From positions 248,001 through 312,000 of the forward strand of contig NZ_BAYA01000003.1 in NCBI RefSeq assembly GCF_000685015.1: a DNA stretch of 64,000 nt. Reading direction: 5' to 3'. A program made the translations under genes and the position numbers. Of this stretch, positions 16,925-24,400 are shown in pieces. The stretch's first letter is position 1, and every line of letters begins with the position of its first letter. The notes under the pieces are model-generated. The model made no database searches and was not told the origin of the DNA. It saw only the letters and a program-made list of their open reading frames with translations. This DNA comes from Paraburkholderia bannensis NBRC 103871 (GTDB taxonomy: Bacteria > Pseudomonadota > Gammaproteobacteria > Burkholderiales > Burkholderiaceae).

Positions 16925-18145
16925 CTAGCTGTCGCTACGCAGGTACGACTCGGTGAGCGCCACCCAGCAGGCCGCGCCAAGCGGAATCACTTCGTCGTTG
17001 AAGTCGTAGCCGTCGTTGTGCAGCGAGCAGCCCACCCACTCGCCCGTGCCGTTGCCCAGCGAAAAATAGCAGCCCGGCATGCGCTCCAGCATCCACGCGA
17101 AATCCTCGCTGCCCATCTGCGTAGACGGCGGAACCTGAATGACCTTGTCCGCACCCAGCACGCTGGCGATCGCCGCGCGCGCGACCTGCGCCTCGGCGGC
17201 CGTGTTCATGATCGCCGGAACCATGCGTTCGTAGACGATCTCCGCCTGCACGCCTGCTGACATCGCTTGATGCTCCACCACGGCGCGAATGCGCGTCTCA
17301 AGCAGGTCGCGCACGGCGGGGACGGTCGCGCGCACGGTCAGTTTCAGCGTGGCCGTCTCGGGGATCACGTTATACGTGCTGCCCGCCGAGATCTGCCCCA
17401 CGCTGATCACGCCCGCATCCACCGGCGCGACGTTGCGCGAGACAATGCCCTGCAACGCCACCACCGTCATGCACAGGGCCAGCGTCGGATCGATCGCGCG
17501 ATGCGGAATCGCGCCGTGGCCGCCCTTGCCGCGAAACGTCACCGTTACGCGATCGGACGAGCCGCCCAGCGGCCCCGCCTGCACAACCGCCTTGCCGACC
17601 GGCAGCCCCGGCGCGTTGTGAAAGGCGTAGACGGCGTCGCACGGGAAGCGCTCGAACAAGCCATCGTTCATCATCGCGAGCGCGCCGCTCAGGCCTTCCT
17701 CGTCGGGCTGGAAAATGAGGTTCAGGGTGCCGTCGAAGGCGCGCGTGGCGGCGAGATATTCGGCGGCGGCAAGCAGCGTCACCGTGTGGCCATCGTGGCC
17801 GCACGCGTGCATGCGGCCGTCGACCGTGCTCGCGTACGGCAGGCCGGTGCGCTCCTGCATCGGCAGCGCGTCCATGTCCGCGCGCAGGCCGATCCGGCGC
17901 GCGCCCTCGCCCACTTTCAACTGCGCCACCACGCCGTGGCCGCCAATGCCGGTATGCACGTCGTAGCCCCACTCGGCCAGCAGTTGCGCGACGAGACCGG
18001 CGGTATCCGGCACCTCTGCGCCAAGCTCGGGATGAGCGTGAATGCGATGGCGAATCGCGGCAAAACGTTGTGCCGAAGCCTCGATGGCGGCAGGCACGGC
18101 AACAGGAACAGAAAGAGGAACAGAAGCAGGTTCGCGCTGGTTCAT
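16925..18145 (-). CDS. M20-family amidohydrolase (hippurate hydrolase-like)
   Basis: 406 residues of the M20D/HipO family. Visible landmarks are RADMDALPMQE, MHACGHDGHT (metal ligands), a di-metal bridging Glu in QPDEEGLSG, and the dimerisation domain with GGHGAIPH. The C-terminal GSEDFAWML motif and GCSLHNDGYDFNDEVIP are also typical. It hydrolyses an N-acyl amino acid such as a benzoyl- or acyl-amino acid conjugate to the free acid and amino acid. It is 43 bases downstream of an MHS transporter and upstream of a porin. A second copy of the M20 and MHS pair begins at the right edge of the window. Confidence 0.9.
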   Translation of the reverse strand: MNQREPASVPLSVPVAVPAAIEASAQRFAAIRHRIHAHPELGAEVPDTAGLVAQLLAEWGYDVHTGIGGHGVVAQLKVGEGARRIGLRADMDALPMQERTGLPYASTVDGRMHACGHDGHTVTLLAAAEYLAATRAFDGTLNLIFQPDEEGLSGALAMMNDGLFERFPCDAVYAFHNAPGLPVGKAVVQAGPLGGSSDRVTVTFRGKGGHGAIPHRAIDPTLALCMTVVALQGIVSRNVAPVDAGVISVGQISAGSTYNVIPETATLKLTVRATVPAVRDLLETRIRAVVEHQAMSAGVQAEIVYERMVPAIMNTAAEAQVARAAIASVLGADKVIQVPPSTQMGSEDFAWMLERMPGCYFSLGNGTGEWVGCSLHNDGYDFNDEVIPLGAACWVALTESYLRSDS

Positions 18146-18188
18146 GGCAGGAATTCGAGTTTTGGAGGGATCGATGCGGCGCGAGCGC

Positions 18189-19538
18189 TTAATCGCGGCC
18201 CGGATTGCTGGGATACAGCAGCAGCGCGATAAAGCTGATGAGCGAAGCGCACAGCAGGTATCCGGCAGGCGCCATCCGGCTACCCGTCGCGCTGATGAGC
18301 CACGTCACCGCCAGCGGCGCAAAGCCGCCAAAGATCGTCACACCGAAGCTGTACATGATCGACATGCCCGTGGCGCGATGATGACGCGGCAGCGCCTCCA
18401 TCATCATCGCCGTGCCCGCGCCGGTGCCAATCGACATCAACGTGCCCGAGATCGCCACGCACATCATCACGAGCGGCAGGCCCGGCCTCGACGACAGCAG
18501 CGTGAAATTGGGGATCACGATCAGCATGGAGAGCATGCTGTTGGCGATCAACAGCGGCTTGCGGCGCGGCAGTTTATCGGCGAGGCGGCCGAATATCGGC
18601 GCGAGCACCAGCATCGTCAGGCCCGACACACAGGTCGCCGCGAACGCCGTGACCTGCGGCATGTGCAGCGTGCGCACCAGATACGTCGGCATATAAAGCA
18701 CGATCACGTACATCGCCGACGTCGTGCTCGTCATCAGGAACGTGCCGATGACCAGCGTGCGGGCGTGCTCGCGAAACACCGCGCCCACGCCGCTCATTGC
18801 TGAGGGCTTTGCCCGCGTATGCGTTTCTTCCAGATGCTTGCGGATATACATGCCGACCGGGGCGATCAGCAGGCCCAGCAGGAACGGCAGGCGCCAGCCC
18901 CACGACTGCAGCGCTTCGGGCGACAGCGACGCGGAAATCGCGACGCCTGCCAGCGCCCCCACGAGCGCCGCGCCGCCTTGCGTAGCGGCCTGCCAGCTGA
19001 CGTAATAGCAGCGCCGCGACTTGCTGCCCGACTCCATCAACAGCGCGGAGGCCGCGCCGATTTCGCCGCCCGCCGACAGGCCCTGCAACAAGCGCCCGAT
19101 CACCACCAGGATCGTTGCGCTCACACCGATGCTCGCGTAACTGGGCGTGAGCGCGATCAATGCAGTGCCCGCGGTCATCAGTGCAATGGTCAGCGTGAGC
19201 GCCGCCTTGCGTCCGCGCTGGTCAGCGAGATTGCCGATGATGACCGCGCCTATCGGGCGCATCAGGAAGCCCGCCCCGAAGGTCGCGAACGACAGCAGCA
19301 AGGACGTGAGCGCATTGCCAGTCGGAAAAAACAGCTTGCCGATGGTCACGGCGAAGAAGCTGTACAACGTGAAGTCGTACATTTCCAGCCCGTTGCCAAT
19401 GGAGGCAGCAACGATGGCACGTCGCGTGGGCGCGCGCCGGACGGGCTCGGCCTGAGGTTCAGCCTGAGGTTCGGCGCGACCCAGGGCATGGCTCAGGGCG
19501 GACACGCCGTCGTTCAGCGCGTGGGGCAGTTCATTCAT
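18189..19538 (-). CDS. MHS-family transporter (metabolite:H+ symporter)
   Basis: 449 residues. The opening IGNGLEMYDFTLYSFFAVTIGKLFFP and RPIGAVIIGNLADQRGRKAAL are hallmarks of the metabolite:H+ symporter branch of MFS (ShiA, KgtP, ProP). The ATG at 19538 with AGAGG 6 bases upstream is preferred over an upstream frame lacking a ribosome site. A short in-frame duplication encodes QAEPQAEP in the cytoplasmic N-terminus. Paired with the M20 amidohydrolase it probably imports the acylated amino acid. About 51% or more of its N-terminal half looks shared with the transporter at 62485 (estimate by eye). Confidence 0.88.
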   Translation of the reverse strand: MNELPHALNDGVSALSHALGRAEPQAEPQAEPVRRAPTRRAIVAASIGNGLEMYDFTLYSFFAVTIGKLFFPTGNALTSLLLSFATFGAGFLMRPIGAVIIGNLADQRGRKAALTLTIALMTAGTALIALTPSYASIGVSATILVVIGRLLQGLSAGGEIGAASALLMESGSKSRRCYYVSWQAATQGGAALVGALAGVAISASLSPEALQSWGWRLPFLLGLLIAPVGMYIRKHLEETHTRAKPSAMSGVGAVFREHARTLVIGTFLMTSTTSAMYVIVLYMPTYLVRTLHMPQVTAFAATCVSGLTMLVLAPIFGRLADKLPRRKPLLIANSMLSMLIVIPNFTLLSSRPGLPLVMMCVAISGTLMSIGTGAGTAMMMEALPRHHRATGMSIMYSFGVTIFGGFAPLAVTWLISATGSRMAPAGYLLCASLISFIALLLYPSNPGRD

Positions 19539-19659
19539 TGACGTCCTCTTGTCGGAGCGATCGGATAGCGGCATGCAGCACCGGAAACCAGTGTTTGTTG
19601 CCAAAATCAACGCGACAAGTGACGGATTTTCAATCCATTGACGTCCGGTTATAGCGGCG

Positions 19660-20583
19660 TCACGGCTTGAGACTCAGCAGACCTGTGGGGTCGTAGTCGC
19701 GCAACGCGTCGGCAATGGCGTCATGCAGGCGCTCCGCCGAGCCCGGTAGCGTATGGCGGTCGCGCGTGACGAGCGAAATTGCGCGCGCGGGCAGGCATTC
19801 GTCGAGTTCGAGAAAGTCCATCGTTTCACGCATGAAACGGCTGCTCGTGGATTCCGCGGACAGCAGAATGAGCGTGTCCATCTGTGAACACATGGCCAGC
19901 GCGAGCGACATCGACGAGCATTCGATCACGCGTGCGGGCAATGGCAGGCCGTGATCGGCAAAGACCTGCACGAAAGGCGTGCTCGCGTCCGCAAGCGGAT
20001 CGAGCACGATCCACTCGGCATCGCTCAAGGCGGCCAGCGAGCGCTCGGCGCTCAGTGGATGTCCCTTGCGCGCCGCCACCAGCGTCGCCATGCTCACGAC
20101 CGGCGTGCAGTCGAGCAGGCTGTCGGGCGCCATGCGCTGCGAGGTCAGCGCGAAATCGAGCGTGCCTTCGCGAACCTGTTCGAGCAGCTGGTTCGGCCGC
20201 ATCTCCAGCATGCGCAGGCGCACCTGCGGATAATCGCGCCTGAATGCCGAAAGACAATCGGCCAGCGGGCGCAGCAGCGCGGTGACGGGCGTCACGCCGA
20301 TGCGGATTTCGCTGATCGCGTTGCCTTTCATTTCCTCCATATCGTCGCGGGCGCGGCGCACGTTCTCGCTGATGAGCCGCGCATGGCCGACGAGCCGCTG
20401 ACCATAGGCAGTCAATTGAACGCCCTTGCTGGAGCGCACGAACAGCGTCGCGCCCACCTGCCCTTCGAGTTCCTTGAGCGCCTTGCTCAGCGCCGATTGC
20501 GTGACGTGCAGCACGCGCGACGCCTCCAGGATGCTGCCGGTTTCCGCAACGGCGGCGAGCGCTCTCAGTTGATGCAGTTTCAT
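19660..20583 (-). CDS. LysR-family regulator
   Basis: 307 residues with an N-terminal helix-turn-helix (SILEASRVLHVTQSALSKALKELEGQVG) and a LysR substrate-binding domain. The ATG at 20583 gives MKLHQLRALAAVAE, a canonical LysR start; earlier codons add a non-conserved 27-residue leader. It lies 121 bases upstream of, and on the same strand as, the MHS transporter, M20 and porin genes, and divergent to the glycine riboswitch. It most likely controls the transporter set. Confidence 0.88.
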   Translation of the reverse strand: MKLHQLRALAAVAETGSILEASRVLHVTQSALSKALKELEGQVGATLFVRSSKGVQLTAYGQRLVGHARLISENVRRARDDMEEMKGNAISEIRIGVTPVTALLRPLADCLSAFRRDYPQVRLRMLEMRPNQLLEQVREGTLDFALTSQRMAPDSLLDCTPVVSMATLVAARKGHPLSAERSLAALSDAEWIVLDPLADASTPFVQVFADHGLPLPARVIECSSMSLALAMCSQMDTLILLSAESTSSRFMRETMDFLELDECLPARAISLVTRDRHTLPGSAERLHDAIADALRDYDPTGLLSLKP

Positions 20584-20764
20584 ATTTGGACAGTGGGAGG
20601 GACAGACGGCAAGCCGCAGTTTAACCGCAAGCGCGTGCGGCTTTAGCACGCTGTCGAGGCTCAATCAGGCAAAACCCTCGTGCGAAATATCGCAGACCGA
20701 ATTTTGAAAAATGGTTGCCGCGCGCGCGGCACACGGCTAATCTTGTCCCGTTCTCACACGCTGC

Positions 20765-20950
20765 ATGGAAGAGATCGTCCTACCGGAACGACGCCGACGG
20801 AGCAACCGCCCCGGAAACTCTCAGGCAAAAGGACCACGCAGCCGGAACATCTGGAGAGCGGCGCATTGCAACGATGGCGCCCACCGAAGGGGAGCCACGC
20901 GCGTCGTAAGCGCGCGGGCGAAACTCTCAGGTACATGGACAGATGGGGCA
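20765..20950 (+). ncRNA. Tandem glycine riboswitch (gcvT motif, two aptamers)
   Basis: Two consecutive glycine aptamers. The first (about 20765-20860) has GAAGAG, GCCGACGGAGCAACCGCC, the conserved AACTCTCAGGCAAAAGGAC and the closing CTGGAGAG. The second (about 20863-20948) has CACCGAAGGGG, AAACTCTCAGGTACATGGAC and AGATGGGGC. These cores are the classical tandem gcvT motif. A perfect 16-base palindrome, GCCGGTTGCAACCGGC (20956-20971), follows and may be part of the expression platform. The DadA-like gene starts at 21012, so glycine should control that gene. Confidence 0.92.
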
Positions 20951-21011
20951 TTGGCGCCGGTTGCAACCGGCCGGCGATGCCTAACGCAGTCAATGCTCTC
21001 TGGACTCTGTC

Positions 21012-22289
21012 ATGTCACGAATTGCCGTCATCGGCGCCGGGATTACCGGCGTCACCACCGCCTATGCGCTCGCACGGCGCGGCCATCGCGTCACCGTCAT
21101 CGATCGTCACCGCTACGCCGCAATGGAAACCTCGTTCGCCAACGGCGGGCAGCTTTCCGCGAGCAACGCGGAAGTCTGGAACAGCCGCGCCACGGTATTC
21201 AAGGGCCTGCGCTGGATGACGCGGCGCGATGCGCCTTTGCTCATGAACCCGCGTCCCAACTGGCACAAGTACAGCTGGATCGGCGAATTTCTGCGCCAGA
21301 TTCCGAATTACCGCAGCAATACGATCGACACGGTGCGCCTTGCCATTGCCGCGCGCGAGCATCTGTTCTCGATTGCGAAACGTGAATCGATCGAATTCGA
21401 TCACGAGCAGCGCGGTATTCTGCACTTCTACGCAACGCGCAAGGAATTCGACGCAGCGACCAGGGTGAATGCGCTGTTGCGCGAAGGCGGCCTCGATCGG
21501 CGTGCGGTAACGCCCGATGAAATACGGGCAATCGAGCCCACGTTGCAAGGCGATTTCCACGGCGGCTTCTTTACCGAATCCGATTCGACCGGCGACATTC
21601 ACAAGTTCACGCGCGGTCTCGCGCAGGCTTGCGAACGTCTTGGCGTCGAGTTCCAGTACGACACCACGGTGCAGTCAATCGGCGATGCGCACAACGGCAC
21701 GGTCTCGATCGCTACGTCGCGTGATGCACTGCCCTGCGTTTCCACATTCGATCGCGTGGTGATCTGCGCGGGCGTGGGCAGCCGCGCCCTCGCCGCGCAA
21801 GTGGGCGACCACGTCAACGTCTATCCGGTGAAGGGCTATTCGATCACCGTCTGTCTCGACGATGCGGCCAGCCAGCAAGGCGCGCCGTGGGTCAGCCTGC
21901 TCGACGACGCGGCGAAGATCGTCACGAGCCGGCTGGGCGCGGATCGTTTCCGGATTGCGGGCACGGCAGAAATCAACGGTGCGAATCGCGATATCCGCTC
22001 GGATCGTATCGAACCGCTGGTGCGCTGGGCGCGCACGCACTTCCCGTCGATTTCGACGTCCCGCGTGATTCCGTGGGCGGGACTGCGTCCGATGCTGCCC
22101 AGCATGTTGCCGAGGGTCGGGCGCGGCAGGCAGCGCAACGTCTTCTACAACACGGGGCACGGACACCTGGGCTGGACGCTGTCGGCGGCGACGGCGGAAT
22201 CCGTCGCGCTGCTGGTGAGCGACGATATCGCGAACGCTCGCCAGCGTGTCGTTGCGTCGGCAACAACCGCGACGGCGACGACGCGCTAG
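21012..22289 (+). CDS. FAD-dependent amino acid oxidoreductase (DadA-like)
   Basis: 425 residues. The N-terminal IAVIGAGITGVTTAYALARRGH is the FAD dinucleotide fold of the DAO/DadA family. FANGGQLSASNAEVWN, the LMNPRPNWHKYSWIGEFLRQ region and the C-terminal NVFYNTGHGHLGWTLS match D-amino acid dehydrogenase small subunits. It would deaminate a D-amino acid or glycine to the keto acid and pass electrons to the respiratory chain. The upstream glycine riboswitch makes glycine, or a glycine-yielding substrate, the likely signal. Its stop overlaps the convergent dapA-like stop within the shared bases CTAG. Confidence 0.88.
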   Translation: MSRIAVIGAGITGVTTAYALARRGHRVTVIDRHRYAAMETSFANGGQLSASNAEVWNSRATVFKGLRWMTRRDAPLLMNPRPNWHKYSWIGEFLRQIPNYRSNTIDTVRLAIAAREHLFSIAKRESIEFDHEQRGILHFYATRKEFDAATRVNALLREGGLDRRAVTPDEIRAIEPTLQGDFHGGFFTESDSTGDIHKFTRGLAQACERLGVEFQYDTTVQSIGDAHNGTVSIATSRDALPCVSTFDRVVICAGVGSRALAAQVGDHVNVYPVKGYSITVCLDDAASQQGAPWVSLLDDAAKIVTSRLGADRFRIAGTAEINGANRDIRSDRIEPLVRWARTHFPSISTSRVIPWAGLRPMLPSMLPRVGRGRQRNVFYNTGHGHLGWTLSAATAESVALLVSDDIANARQRVVASATTATATTR

Positions 22290-23161
22290 CTGATCGACAC
22301 CGAGCGCAATTCTTCCAGCACTGCGCGCGCCGCGTCCAGTCGGCGCACCAGCGATCCGGCGGCGGGCGTGACCGGCATGCGGGTCTGTGCCGACACGCCG
22401 CCGTCCAGCGCCATCATCGCCTTGATCGCGCTCGGATTGGGCGCGGCAAACAGCAGCTTGAGAATGGGTTCGAGCCGTGCGAACAGGCAGCTCGCGTCGC
22501 GCTCTTTTCCGGCCAGGAACAGCGCCTGCACTTCAGCTAGTAGATCGGCGCAAATATGGGCGCTCGCCAGGATGCCGCCCGTTGCGCCCGCTTGCAGGCA
22601 GTCGAGAAACGCATCGTCGTTGCCGCACAACAGCGCGATGGGCAACTTGCCGAACGCCGCGAAACGCTCGCGCGCACAGGCCTTGATCGCGCGGATATTG
22701 GACAGGCGCAGCAACTGTTCAACCGTCGATTCCGCGATCCCGACACCGGTGCGATGCGGCACGTCGTAAAGCACGATATCGCGCTCGGTGGCCTGCGCGA
22801 CCTGCCGGAAATGCCAGAGCAGGCCCGCCTGGTCGGGGCACAGATACGCGGGCGCGCTGACCAGGTAACCGGCGAGGCCCCACACTTCCAGACGATGAAT
22901 CTCGTCGACAAATCCGCCAGTGTCGATCCCGCCCACGCCCGCGATGACCGGAACGCGCCCCGCGACGGTTGCGGTGATCGCCTGCATCACCACGTTGCGC
23001 TCGCCGCTGTCGAGCAGCGCCGCTTCCGCAGTCGTCCCCAATGCGACGATCCCCGCAATTCCGCGTTCCACATGACGCTGCGTCAGCGCTTCGAGTGCGG
23101 GCACGTCGACTTCGCCGTCACGAAACGGCGTCACCAGCGGCAACCAGATTCCGGAGTACAT
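22286..23161 (-). CDS. DapA-family class I aldolase/lyase
   Basis: 291 residues with the dihydrodipicolinate synthase fold. The active site is intact: Thr43-Thr44 (GTTAEA), Tyr132 (LYDVPHRTG) and the Schiff-base Lys160 (AIKAC). It condenses or cleaves a pyruvate-type keto acid. The ATG at 23161 is chosen because it matches family N-termini and a GAGGAG site lies 10 bases upstream; the frame stays open beyond it but that extension is arginine-rich noise opposite the next gene. It may be true DapA or another family member such as a keto-acid aldolase. Confidence 0.88.
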   Translation of the reverse strand: MYSGIWLPLVTPFRDGEVDVPALEALTQRHVERGIAGIVALGTTAEAALLDSGERNVVMQAITATVAGRVPVIAGVGGIDTGGFVDEIHRLEVWGLAGYLVSAPAYLCPDQAGLLWHFRQVAQATERDIVLYDVPHRTGVGIAESTVEQLLRLSNIRAIKACARERFAAFGKLPIALLCGNDDAFLDCLQAGATGGILASAHICADLLAEVQALFLAGKERDASCLFARLEPILKLLFAAPNPSAIKAMMALDGGVSAQTRMPVTPAAGSLVRRLDAARAVLEELRSVSIS

Positions 23162-23162
23162 A

Positions 23163-23495
23163 TCAGTTTTTCTCCTCGTCGGTACGCGCGCGCAAGGCGC
23201 TGATCGTCGCCTCCGGCACCACGCCCAGCAGCGTATGCAACGTGAAGCCAAAGTCCTCCGGCGCGATGTCGATGCGAACCACGATCGAATCGCCGCGTTC
23301 CGCGGTGCGCGTGACATAGACGCCCAGCGCCGAGTGCAGCAGCGTCGCCAGGTGGGCGCGCGATTCGGCCAGCGTTTTGCCATTGAGCGCAATATCGAAC
23401 CAGGCGCGCGGCGTACGGAACGGCAAGACCGTGGCGCTCGAACGTTGCGTAGCGGTACGCGTTTCGGGAACGGCGAAGGAGTGTGCGAGTTGCAT
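23163..23495 (-). CDS. Small protein coupled to the DapA-like gene
   Basis: 110 residues, not recognised. The middle LNGKTLAESRAHLATLLHSALGVYV and RGDSIVVRIDIAPEDFGFTLHTLLGVVPEATISALR looks like a compact alpha/beta domain; there is no signal peptide or membrane segment. Its TGA is one base from the start of the DapA-like gene (TGATATG), so translation is probably coupled and the ribosome site of that gene lies inside this one. The start at 23495 is the first ATG giving a non-basic N-terminus. It may be an accessory or regulatory partner, but no function is proposed. Confidence 0.65.
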   Translation of the reverse strand: MQLAHSFAVPETRTATQRSSATVLPFRTPRAWFDIALNGKTLAESRAHLATLLHSALGVYVTRTAERGDSIVVRIDIAPEDFGFTLHTLLGVVPEATISALRARTDEEKN

Positions 23496-23701
23496 GCGAT
23501 CGGGCACGGGATGCGTGCGTTGTGTCGATGAAACCAGCGTATCGGGCTTCGCGTAAAGCAGGCGTAAAAATCGCAGGGACACCCGCAAAAACGTTGCCTT
23601 ATACGGCACGTTTACATTCTCGCCGCTGAATAAAGCGCACCTTTGATGCGCAGATGGCTAGCATGGTTGCCTTGATTTCGGCACTCATTCGAGGAGGATT
23701 C

Positions 23702-23857
23702 ATGTCGATCGAAAGCCGACGCCTGGCGCGCCTGCGCCTGGATGTGCTCGCGGTGCTCGGTTCGATTGCCGCCATGACGCTGATCGCGTTCGGCAACCCG
23801 GTGGTCGGTCTGGGCATCTGCATTGCGACGCTGATGCCGCTGGTTCTCAGAGACTGA
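23702..23857 (+). CDS. Small membrane protein
   Basis: 51 residues. An excellent GAGGAGG ribosome site lies 5 bases before the ATG at 23702. After a basic N-terminus (MSIESRRLARLRLD) the rest forms two short hydrophobic stretches, VLAVLGSIAAMTLIAF and PVVGLGICIATLMPLVL, so a two-helix or hairpin inner-membrane protein is likely. No family is recognised. It sits 80 bases before a MarR gene and may belong to its transcript. Confidence 0.6.
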   Translation: MSIESRRLARLRLDVLAVLGSIAAMTLIAFGNPVVGLGICIATLMPLVLRD

Positions 23858-23937
23858 AGCGCTTGTTTTCATGTGCGTGGTAACCTCCTGGCGACCGGCT
23901 GTCGCCACTGCGGCCAGTCAAGCAATCAGGAGCGCAC

Positions 23938-24324
23938 ATGAACAAGCACGATCTCGAAGCCATGTCGGCCTTCCGCTACGACCTGCGCAAATTCCTGCGC
24001 GCGTCGGAAGAGATCGCCAACGCCGCGGGCATTACGACGCTGCAATATCAACTGCTGCTGCACGTCTGCGGCTTCCCCGACCGCAAATGGGCGACCGTGG
24101 GGGAACTGGCCGAGCGTCTGCAAGCCGCACCCAACGGCACGGCTGCGCTCGTATCGCGCTGCGAAGCGGCAGGACTCGTCGCGCGCAAGCCCGATCCCTC
24201 CGACCGCCGCCAGGTGCAGGTGCATCTCACGCCCACGGGCGAGTCTTTCCTGATGGAACTCGCGGCCCAGCATAAGGCGCTCTATGGCGCGTTCCACTGG
24301 GTCTTCGGCGAGCACGCCGGGTAG
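23938..24324 (+). CDS. MarR-family regulator
   Basis: 128 residues. The winged helix is clear: TTLQYQLLLHVCG, then TVGELAERLQAAPNGTAALVSRCEAAGLVARKPDPSDRRQVQVHLTPTG (DxRxxxVxLT is the MarR wing signature), with dimerisation helices at both ends. It lies between a small membrane protein and a ClC channel, both on the same strand. A 37-base near-perfect palindrome just downstream could be its operator or its terminator. Confidence 0.88.
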   Translation: MNKHDLEAMSAFRYDLRKFLRASEEIANAAGITTLQYQLLLHVCGFPDRKWATVGELAERLQAAPNGTAALVSRCEAAGLVARKPDPSDRRQVQVHLTPTGESFLMELAAQHKALYGAFHWVFGEHAG

Positions 24325-24349
24325 CCTCTGCACGGGATTTTCGGACGCC

Positions 24350-24386
24350 AGAGCGATTTATGTCACAATGTGCCATAAATCGCTCT
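24350..24386. promoter_or_regulatory. 37-base palindrome between marR and clc
   Basis: AGAGCGATTTATG (24350-24362) is perfectly inverted in CATAAATCGCTCT (24374-24386). The 11-base centre is itself nearly symmetric (CACA-A-TGTG). TTTCT follows. It could be a terminator for the MarR gene or a MarR-type operator for the channel gene starting at 24401. Confidence 0.6.
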
Positions 24387-24400
24387 TTCTCCGCGCGCCC

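Noticed and set aside
20956..20971. Palindrome after the riboswitch as an intrinsic terminator
   Set aside because: No T-run follows, so it is better described as part of a possible translational expression platform.
21012..23161. DadA-like and DapA-like pair as a hydroxyproline (lhp) catabolic cluster
   Set aside because: The genes are convergent, not an operon, there is no epimerase or dehydrogenase partner, and the riboswitch senses glycine.
23162..23392. N-terminal extension of the DapA-like protein in the same frame
   Set aside because: The extension is Arg/Trp/Cys-rich, lies opposite in frame to a better coding sequence on the same strand, and the family start with a good ribosome site is at 23161.
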